A stretch of DNA of 11,169 bases from Microbacteriaceae bacterium (GTDB taxonomy: Bacteria; Actinomycetota; Actinomycetes; Actinomycetales; Microbacteriaceae): positions 1 to 11,169 of the forward strand of contig DMKW01000284.1 in the NCBI GenBank assembly GCA_003454135.1. Reading direction: 5' to 3'. Position 1 is the first letter of the stretch; each line of letters starts with the position of its first letter. Shown piece by piece: positions 6,444 through 11,169 of the stretch. Below the pieces are notes generated by a model. It saw nothing but the letters and a program-made list of their open reading frames with translations, was not told the DNA's origin and did not search any database. The translations under genes and the position numbers were made by a program.

Positions 6444-7442
6444 ATGAGGGTAGCGGTCATCGGCGCGGGGGCCGTTGGCGGCACCATCGCCGCGCTGCTC
6501 GACAAGGCAGGACATTCGGTGGATGTGACGGCTCGCGGCGAACACCTCGCCGCGATCGTCGTCGACGGCCTGCGATTGAGCGGCGCGTGGGGCGACCACA
6601 CCGCCCACCCTCACGCCTCCCTCGTTCTCACGCGGAGCCCCGATCTCGCCATCGTCACGGCCAAGGCTCAGGATGCCGAGGCGGCGCTGCGGGCGAACGC
6701 GGCGATGATTGTCGGAATCCCGGTGGTCGTCGTGCAGAACGGGCTGCGTTCGATGACCGTCGCGAAGCGCGTGGCACCCCGCTCCGACATTGTCGGCGGG
6801 CTCGCGCTCTTCGCCGCATCGTTCCTCTCGCCCGGCCAGGTGAAAGTCACGACGGCGGGGAGCACCTACCTCGGCGGCGACCTGCTGCCGACGCTCTACG
6901 CGTCGCGCGTGCTCGGCGCGGTCATGCCCGTGACCTCCACGGGCAACTTCGAGGGCGCGCAGTGGACCAAGCTCATCGTGAACCAGATCAACGCGCTCCC
7001 CGCCATCACCGGCCTGAGCGCGCAAGAGGTCATCGGCGATCGCGGCCTCCGCCGCGTCATGACCGAGAGCATGCGCGAGGCCGTGCTGGTCGGCACCGCG
7101 AAGGGAGTGGAGTTCGAGAAGATCCAGGGCCTGTCCAACCGCCTGCTGCAGCTGCTCGTGCGGCTGCCTCCCGCGCTCGGCCAGGCCCTCCCGCTGCTGA
7201 TGGGGGCCCGGATGGGGAAGACGCCCAATCCCGGGTCGACGCTGCAGAGCATCCGTCGCCACCAGCCGACCGAGATCGACTACCTCAACGGCGCCGTCGT
7301 CGAGGTTGGGGTCGAGCTCGGCGTGCCGACGCCGGTGAATCGGGTGCTCGTGGAACTCGTGCACGAGGTCGAGCGCACCGGCGAGTTCATGGCCCCCGAA
7401 GTCGTGCTCGAGCGGATCGACCGGCCGACGGTCATCGGCTAG
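6444..7442 (+). CDS. Ketopantoate reductase (PanE/ApbA)-family NADPH-dependent oxidoreductase
   Basis: This 332-residue cytoplasmic enzyme has an N-terminal Rossmann domain with GAGAVGG (7-13) and a C-terminal helical ApbA_C domain. Family residues are VQNG (N99), the catalytic-lysine block WTKLIVNQINAL (174-185; K176, N180) and STLQSIRRHQPTEIDYLNG (265-283; S265, E277). In PanE these residues reduce 2-dehydropantoate to pantoate for coenzyme A synthesis. Actinobacteria often carry several PanE-like paralogues of unknown substrate and no other pantothenate gene is nearby, so assignment as the true panE is uncertain. The N-terminal RGEHL after the second beta strand suggests NADPH binding. A TAGGAT box 7 nt before the ATG suggests leaderless transcription. 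It converges on the kinase-like gene with 12 bases between them. Confidence 0.88.
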   Translation: MRVAVIGAGAVGGTIAALLDKAGHSVDVTARGEHLAAIVVDGLRLSGAWGDHTAHPHASLVLTRSPDLAIVTAKAQDAEAALRANAAMIVGIPVVVVQNGLRSMTVAKRVAPRSDIVGGLALFAASFLSPGQVKVTTAGSTYLGGDLLPTLYASRVLGAVMPVTSTGNFEGAQWTKLIVNQINALPAITGLSAQEVIGDRGLRRVMTESMREAVLVGTAKGVEFEKIQGLSNRLLQLLVRLPPALGQALPLLMGARMGKTPNPGSTLQSIRRHQPTEIDYLNGAVVEVGVELGVPTPVNRVLVELVHEVERTGEFMAPEVVLERIDRPTVIG

Positions 7443-7454
7443 CCCGCTGCCCGG

Positions 7455-8114
7455 TTAGCAGGCGTCGGCGAAGACTCGTCGCGGATGCTCGAAGTCCCTG
7501 TTGTCGATGATGGCGACGGCCGCCGCACGCGGGTTCGCCTCCGCCAGGTAGAGGTCCTGGCCGCCCCTGTAGCGCTCCGCGTTCTCCTCGGGACCGTCCC
7601 GATCGGCCATCCGCTGCTCGGCGATCTCCCGTGGCACGTCCAGCCACACGGAGTAGTTCCAGAGGCCGCGGAGTTCCGGCCGATTGATGAAGATCCCGTC
7701 AACGATGAGGATCGCGTCCTTGGGTCCGGTGCGCCACTTGGACGGCATCGGCGCATCGCGTCGATGATCGAACGCCGCCGTGACGAACGCCGTGCTTCCG
7801 CCCAGTTTGAACGGCTCGATGAGCACCCGCCGGAAAGTGGTGTAGTCGAAGGAATCGCGGTAGAAGCCCTCCGCCGAGTCGGCCCCGCGCGCGTGCCGCT
7901 CCGCCCTCGAGCGGTGGAAATCGTCGATCGATGCCCGAAACACCGAGTGGCCGGTCGCAGTGATCGCCGCAGCGAGGTCGTCGGCGAAGTGGGTCTTGCC
8001 TCCCCCGTCAAAGCCGTCGATCGCGACGATCGCCCGGCCCGAACCGTAGTTGTGCAGGATCTCGGCGGCGAGCGCGTCGAGTTGGTCTTTCTTCGCTGGT
8101 GCCCATCTGGCCAT
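7455..8114 (-). CDS. Uridine kinase-like P-loop NTPase
   Basis: This 219-residue cytoplasmic protein of the uridine kinase / nucleoside kinase-like superfamily probably phosphorylates a nucleoside or another small hydroxyl substrate. The Walker A motif is GFDGGGKT (34-41), followed by DDFHRSR (64-70), which corresponds to the substrate-binding DDFY/H loop of uridine kinases. ILIVDGIFI (135-143) is the Walker B-like strand and LWNYSVWLDVP (151-161) the next core strand. The lid region is rich in Arg (about 163-183), and the end DNRDFEHPR (204-212) is common in this actinobacterial group. The canonical udk sequence is not matched closely, so the substrate is open. The start ATG 8114 has TAGGCT 6 nt upstream. 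It is divergent from mutY with 54 bases between start codons. Confidence 0.83.
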   Translation of the reverse strand: MARWAPAKKDQLDALAAEILHNYGSGRAIVAIDGFDGGGKTHFADDLAAAITATGHSVFRASIDDFHRSRAERHARGADSAEGFYRDSFDYTTFRRVLIEPFKLGGSTAFVTAAFDHRRDAPMPSKWRTGPKDAILIVDGIFINRPELRGLWNYSVWLDVPREIAEQRMADRDGPEENAERYRGGQDLYLAEANPRAAAVAIIDNRDFEHPRRVFADAC

Positions 8115-8120
8115 GTCTTC

Positions 8121-8126
8121 AGCCTA
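8121..8126 (-). promoter_or_regulatory. -10 box (TAGGCT), putative leaderless start of the kinase-like gene
   Basis: On the minus strand TAGGCT is followed by 6 nt and the ATG at 8114. Together with the mutY box at 8157-8162 it makes a compact back-to-back promoter pair, the two boxes being 30 bases apart. Confidence 0.5.
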
Positions 8127-8156
8127 ACCCGGGCGTGTGCGCTCCCCGCCGGAACC

Positions 8157-8162
8157 TAGAGT
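8157..8162 (+). promoter_or_regulatory. -10 box (TAGAGT), putative leaderless start of mutY
   Basis: TAGAGT is followed by 6 nt and the ATG at 8169. No Shine-Dalgarno at normal spacing is visible, which supports a leaderless message and fixes the start at 8169. Confidence 0.5.
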
Positions 8163-8168
8163 GATGGG

Positions 8169-9038
8169 ATGAGCATCGTGCCTGCCGTGAACGCGTGGTT
8201 CCGAGCGAACGGGCGTGACCTGCCGTGGCGGCGGCCGGGGTTCACCGCATGGGGAACTCTCGTGAGCGAGTTCATGCTGCAGCAGACGCCGGTGGCTCGC
8301 GTGATCCCCCGTCTCGAGGCCTGGCTCACCCGCTGGCCGACCCCCTCCGACCTCGCGGCGGTGCCCTCCGGGGAGGCGGTGCGCGCGTGGGGGCGGCTCG
8401 GCTACCCGCGCCGCGCCCTCCACCTGCACGCGGCGGCCGTGGCCATCACGGAGCGGCACGACGGCGTCGTCCCCCAAGACGTCGGCGAGCTGCTCGCCCT
8501 GCCGGGGGTCGGCGACTACACCGCGCGCGCGATCGCCGTCTTCGCCTACGGCCACCGGCATCCCGTGGTCGACACGAACGTGCGGCGCGTCATCGCCCGC
8601 GCCGTGAAGGGAGACGCAGAACCGTCGCCTCCGTCGGCCACGCGTGACCTCGCGGCGATGGAAACCGTGCTGCCGGCCGATCTCGAGGAGTCGCGGGTGG
8701 CGAACGCGGCGATCATGGAGCTCGGGGCCGTCATCTGCACCGCGAGGTCGCCGCGCTGCGACGCGTGCCCGATCGCCGGGCTGTGTGCGTGGCGCGCGGC
8801 CGGCTACCCCACCTATCTCGGCGCGCGAAGACCCGCCCAGAAGAGGTTCGAAGGCTCCGACCGGCAGGTGCGCGGGCTCATCCTCGGGGAGTTGCGAGCG
8901 TCCGACGTGCCCGTGACCCGGGCCGAGCTCGACTCGGTGTGGCCGGATCGCGCGCAGCGGGCGCGCGCCCTTCTCGGGCTGCTCGCCGACGGCCTCGTCA
9001 CCGGTTCGGCCGCGGAGGGCTACCAGCTGCCGAGCTAG
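8169..9038 (+). CDS. mutY: A/G-specific adenine DNA glycosylase MutY
   Basis: Removes adenine mispaired with 8-oxoguanine, the last guard of the oxidised-guanine (GO) repair system. This 289-residue protein shows the catalytic Glu in SEFMLQQTPVARV (E34), the helix-hairpin-helix LPGVGDYTARAIA (111-123), the catalytic Asp in VVDTNVRRV (D135) and a [4Fe-4S] cluster motif C190-x6-C197-x2-C200-x5-C206. The C-terminus lacks an evident NUDIX-like 8-oxoG recognition domain; instead a short segment (about 225-289, KRFEGSDRQVRG...) resembles the winged-helix-like ending seen in other actinobacterial MutY proteins. The Fpg/Nei gene follows after 38 bases on the same strand, suggesting co-expression of two enzymes acting on the same lesion. 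Confidence 0.94.
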   Translation: MSIVPAVNAWFRANGRDLPWRRPGFTAWGTLVSEFMLQQTPVARVIPRLEAWLTRWPTPSDLAAVPSGEAVRAWGRLGYPRRALHLHAAAVAITERHDGVVPQDVGELLALPGVGDYTARAIAVFAYGHRHPVVDTNVRRVIARAVKGDAEPSPPSATRDLAAMETVLPADLEESRVANAAIMELGAVICTARSPRCDACPIAGLCAWRAAGYPTYLGARRPAQKRFEGSDRQVRGLILGELRASDVPVTRAELDSVWPDRAQRARALLGLLADGLVTGSAAEGYQLPS

Positions 9039-9076
9039 CGCTACAGGATGTCGCCCATGTGGCGGAAACTGGACGG

Positions 9077-9937
9077 GTGCCGGAATTGCCAGAAATCCAC
9101 GCCCTCGTGTCCGACCTCGGCTCGCGCCTCACCGGACGCACGGTGGATCGACTCGACGTGGTGTCGTTCGCGGCGCTCAAGACCGTCGACCCGCCCGTCT
9201 CGGCGCTTTCAGGCCGGGTGATCGGCAGACTCGCGCGCCACGGCAAGTTCCTCGACATCGCCATCGGCGACCTGCATCTCGTGATGCACCTGGCCCGCGC
9301 CGGCTGGATCCGGTGGCGCGACGGCGCACCCCAGCCGCCGAAGGGCATTGGCAAGGGGCCGCTCGCGGCCCGACTCGTGCTCGACGACGGATCCGGTCTC
9401 GACATCACCGAGGCCGGCACGAAGAAGTCCGTCGCCCTCTGGGTCGCGCGGGATCCGCTCGACGTGCCCGGCATCGCCCGGCTCGGCCCCGACCCGCTCG
9501 ACCCGGCCTTCACCGCCGAGGTGTTTGCCGGCATCCTGAAATCTGCCGGGCGTGCGCAGGTGAAGGGCGTGTTGCGCAACCAGTCGATCATCGCCGGCAT
9601 CGGAAATGCCTACTCGGACGAGATCCTGCACCTGGCCAGGATGTCGCCGTTCAAGCCGGCCGCAATGTCGCCGGACGAGGCCTCCCGGCTCTTCGCGGCG
9701 GTTCAGCAGGAGTTGCGGGGTGCCATCGCCCGTGCGGACGGCCTCGAGGCCTCAGAGCTCAAGAGGGAGAAGAAGTCGGGAATGCGCGTGCACGGTCGCA
9801 CCGGAGAGGCGTGCCCGGTGTGCGGCGACACCGTGCGGCAGGTGATCTTCGCCGATTCGACGCTGCAATACTGCCCGACCTGCCAGACCGGCGGAAAACG
9901 TCTCGCCGACAGGGTCTTGAGCCGGCTGCTCAAATAG
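9077..9937 (+). CDS. Fpg/Nei-family bifunctional DNA glycosylase / AP lyase
   Basis: This 286-residue protein excises oxidised bases and nicks the resulting abasic site. The start is GTG 9077, because processing must expose the catalytic proline: the protein begins (M)PELPE with P2 and E3. The beta-hairpin lysine K57 (RHGK) is present. The H2TH DNA-binding domain includes NQSIIAGIGNAYSDEILHLA (168-187), and a C-terminal zinc finger has C246-x2-C249-x16-C266-x2-C269. In place of the usual Fpg DPRRFG strand, which supplies the wedge arginine, there is TEAGTKKSVALWV (111-123), so it belongs to a divergent clade and the substrate (8-oxoG versus oxidised pyrimidines) is uncertain. No clear Shine-Dalgarno is seen; GAAACT 6 nt upstream is only a partial -10. 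Its 3' end overlaps the YciI gene by 8 bases. Confidence 0.92.
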   Translation: MPELPEIHALVSDLGSRLTGRTVDRLDVVSFAALKTVDPPVSALSGRVIGRLARHGKFLDIAIGDLHLVMHLARAGWIRWRDGAPQPPKGIGKGPLAARLVLDDGSGLDITEAGTKKSVALWVARDPLDVPGIARLGPDPLDPAFTAEVFAGILKSAGRAQVKGVLRNQSIIAGIGNAYSDEILHLARMSPFKPAAMSPDEASRLFAAVQQELRGAIARADGLEASELKREKKSGMRVHGRTGEACPVCGDTVRQVIFADSTLQYCPTCQTGGKRLADRVLSRLLK

Positions 9938-10208
9938 CGTCGTAGACGAGCGGGTCCCATTCCCGTACCGCCGACGCCGTGACCACGCCCTCGAGCACGA
10001 ACGGATCGCCGCTCATGAAGCGCTCCCCAGCCTCGCGCGAGCGGAAGACGCACATCGCGCCCTCCGTCGCCGGGTCTCCGAACGTGCCGATCATCCAGAT
10101 TCCGCCATCGAGCGCGATCTCGTCGACGTAGGCACGATGACGCGGGTAGACCTCGCCGGCCCGGTCGAAGCCGCCGGGATTCGGGGTGTAGAAGCTCACG
10201 TAGAACAC
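9930..10208 (-). CDS. YciI-family protein
   Basis: This small 92-residue cytoplasmic protein has a YCII-related (dimeric alpha/beta, ferredoxin-like) domain. Typical features are H24 in YPRHRAYVDE, the following LDGG (33-36), IGTFGDPATEGAMCVFRS (40-57) and the closing DPFVLEGVV...REWDPLVY (68-89). Function in this family is mostly unknown; a possible His/Asp active site has been proposed for some members. The start GTG 10208 is supported by TACGAT lying exactly 6 nt upstream, with no Shine-Dalgarno, as in other leaderless starts here. It overlaps the end of the Fpg/Nei gene tail to tail by 8 bases and is divergent from the SDR gene. Confidence 0.87.
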   Translation of the reverse strand: MFYVSFYTPNPGGFDRAGEVYPRHRAYVDEIALDGGIWMIGTFGDPATEGAMCVFRSREAGERFMSGDPFVLEGVVTASAVREWDPLVYDAI

Positions 10209-10214
10209 CGCATC

Positions 10215-10220
10215 ATCGTA
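10215..10220 (-). promoter_or_regulatory. -10 box (TACGAT), putative leaderless start of the YciI gene
   Basis: On the minus strand TACGAT is followed by 6 nt and the GTG at 10208. This supports the GTG start in a region where no ribosome binding site is visible. Confidence 0.5.
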
Positions 10221-10226
10221 TTCCGC

Positions 10227-10262
10227 GAATCCCGGCGGCCCCCGGTCGAATATCCCGGATTC
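10227..10262. repeat. Imperfect inverted repeat in the YciI-SDR intergenic region
   Basis: GAATCC (10227-10232) pairs with GGATTC (10257-10262), each beside a CCGG-type run. It lies between the two divergent promoters and could be an operator site, but the arms are short and 24 bases apart, so chance is a real possibility. Confidence 0.25.
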
Positions 10263-10268
10263 TCGCGC

Positions 10269-10292
10269 TTTAATCGAGGGAACGACGAGAGG
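10269..10292 (+). promoter_or_regulatory. -10 box and ribosome binding site of the SDR gene
   Basis: TTTAAT at 10269-10274 matches the -10 consensus at five of six positions and is an AT-rich island here. GAGAGG at 10287-10292 lies 5 nt before the ATG at 10298 and is a good Shine-Dalgarno. The -35 region is weak (TCGAAT at 17-nt spacing). The leader would be about 17 nt. Confidence 0.45.
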
Positions 10293-10297
10293 CGATT

Positions 10298-11116
10298 ATG
10301 ACCGCGAGAACGATTGTGATCACCGGGGCAAGCGACGGAATCGGTGCGGCCGCGGCCCGCGCGCTGAACCGAGGCGGGGACTCGGTCGTGGTGGTGGGGC
10401 GATCCCGCGAAAAGACGGGCGCGATCGCCGCCGAACTCGGCGTCGACTTCTTCGTCGCCGACTTCGCCGAACTCGGCCAGGTGCGTTCCCTCGCCTCGGA
10501 GCTTCTCGCGCGCTACCCGCGCATCGACGTGCTCGCGAACAACGCCGGCGGCATCATGGGCAAACGAGAGCTCACCGTCGACGGCCACGAGAAGACATTC
10601 CAGGTCAACCACCTCGCGCCGTTCCTTCTCACGACGCTCATGATCGACCGCCTCGCCGAGAGCGCGGCCACGGTCGTCAACACCTCGAGCGGCGCCAACC
10701 GCTTCGGCCGGATCGACATCGACGACCTCGACCTGAAGAAGAAGTACTCCGCAACCCGGGCCTACGGCAACGGGAAACTCGCCAACATCCTCTTCACCCG
10801 CGAACTCCACCGGCGCTACCACGCCGCCGGGATCTCGACGGCGGCTTTCCACCCGGGAGTCGTTGCGACGAGCTTCGCCTCGGGCTCGTCGAGCCTCATG
10901 CGCCTCGGCTACACCGGGTTGCTCTCGCGCTTCATGCTCACCCCTGAGCGCGGAGCAGACACTCTGGTCTGGCTCGCGACGACCACGCCCGGCGCCGACT
11001 GGCAGTCCGGCGAGTACTACGAGAAGCGGGCCATCCAGAGGGCGAACGAGCAGGCGAACGACGCCAGGCTCGCCCGCGAACTGTGGGAGCGCAGCGAAGC
11101 CATGGTCGCTCCGTAG
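10298..11116 (+). CDS. Short-chain dehydrogenase/reductase (retinol-dehydrogenase-like SDR)
   Basis: This 272-residue NAD(P)-dependent oxidoreductase has a classical Rossmann fold. The cofactor motif TGASDGIG is at 9-16, NNAG at 81-84, and the catalytic tetrad appears as N104 (FQVNH), S131 (NTSSGAN), Y156 and K160 (YGNGK). GRSREK (34-39) after the second strand suggests a preference for NADPH. The segment RFGRIDIDDLDLKKKYSATRAYGNGKLANILF patterning (135-166) and HPGVV (184-188) place it near the retinol dehydrogenase/WWOX-like bacterial SDRs, whose substrates are mostly unknown. The C-terminal segment LTPERGADTLVWLATTTP is also typical. The start is supported by a good ribosome binding site. 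Nothing in the neighbourhood indicates a pathway. Confidence 0.92.
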   Translation: MTARTIVITGASDGIGAAAARALNRGGDSVVVVGRSREKTGAIAAELGVDFFVADFAELGQVRSLASELLARYPRIDVLANNAGGIMGKRELTVDGHEKTFQVNHLAPFLLTTLMIDRLAESAATVVNTSSGANRFGRIDIDDLDLKKKYSATRAYGNGKLANILFTRELHRRYHAAGISTAAFHPGVVATSFASGSSSLMRLGYTGLLSRFMLTPERGADTLVWLATTTPGADWQSGEYYEKRAIQRANEQANDARLARELWERSEAMVAP

Positions 11117-11133
11117 CTCCGCAAGCCATCCGG

Positions 11134-11163
11134 GCGCCCGCTCGTGATCCGCGCGCCCGCTCG
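11134..11163. repeat. Short direct repeat in the terminal intergenic stretch
   Basis: GCGCCCGCTCG occurs at 11134-11144 and again at 11153-11163. The 53 bases after the SDR stop contain nothing else I can recognise; this could be low-complexity GC-rich DNA or the end of a gene beyond the window. Confidence 0.3.
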
Positions 11164-11169
11164 CGCGCC

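Noticed and set aside
4899..7364. An 821-codon open frame on the minus strand opposite the efflux pump and the PanE-like gene
   Set aside because: Its translation is a low-complexity run of Asp, Glu, Arg, His and Gly with no recognisable domain, as expected from reading GC-rich coding DNA backwards, and both genes on the other strand have clear family motifs.
7438..7459. Possible terminator between the convergent PanE-like and kinase-like genes
   Set aside because: Only a 4-bp GCTA/TAGC pairing with no T-run; not distinguishable from chance.
10196..10852. A 218-codon minus-strand frame opposite the SDR gene
   Set aside because: The SDR on the plus strand has its complete catalytic motifs; the opposite frame shows no domain.

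Overview
The window is GC-rich actinobacterial chromosome, most likely from the Microbacteriaceae or a close relative. The evidence is the strong G/C bias at third codon positions, frequent GTG starts, a mycothiol-dependent isomerase-like protein, a short MutY with a non-NUDIX C-terminus, an actinobacterial-type Fpg/Nei glycosylase, and many genes that look leaderless (TANNNT placed 6-7 nt before the start codon). I see no rRNA, tRNA, CRISPR array, transposase or phage gene. Genes are packed tightly and no gene-free stretch reaches 100 bases.

Left part (1-1587): a CynX/NimT-type MFS transporter, cut by the window edge, is divergent from a DinB/MDMPI-fold putative mycothiol-dependent isomerase. 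Middle part (1596-4902, minus strand): a compact unit reads tetR > truB > small membrane protein A > small membrane protein B > ribF. Its junctions are two GTGA stop/start overlaps, one 10-bp gap and one 2-bp gap. truB (tRNA pseudouridine-55 synthase) and ribF (FMN/FAD synthesis) are housekeeping genes. The TetR regulator at the head is divergent from a 14-helix DHA2-type drug efflux pump (4971-6404), and the gap between them holds a nested 46-bp inverted repeat that is almost certainly the TetR operator. A ketopantoate-reductase-like oxidoreductase (6444-7442) follows the pump.

Right part: a uridine-kinase-like P-loop protein (7455-8114, minus) is divergent from mutY (8169-9038), which is followed by an Fpg/Nei glycosylase (9077-9937). 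These two enzymes plausibly form an oxidised-guanine repair pair. A YciI-family protein (9930-10208, minus) overlaps the glycosylase tail to tail and is divergent from an SDR oxidoreductase (10298-11116). The final 53 bases hold no recognisable gene.

The gene content is ordinary for an actinobacterium and I do not see a clear new biological system. The points most worth a second look are the tetR-truB fusion of regulation with housekeeping genes and the internal promoter that may rescue ribF from it, the nested operator, the consistent leaderless-start architecture, and a DNA glycosylase whose usual wedge motif is replaced.
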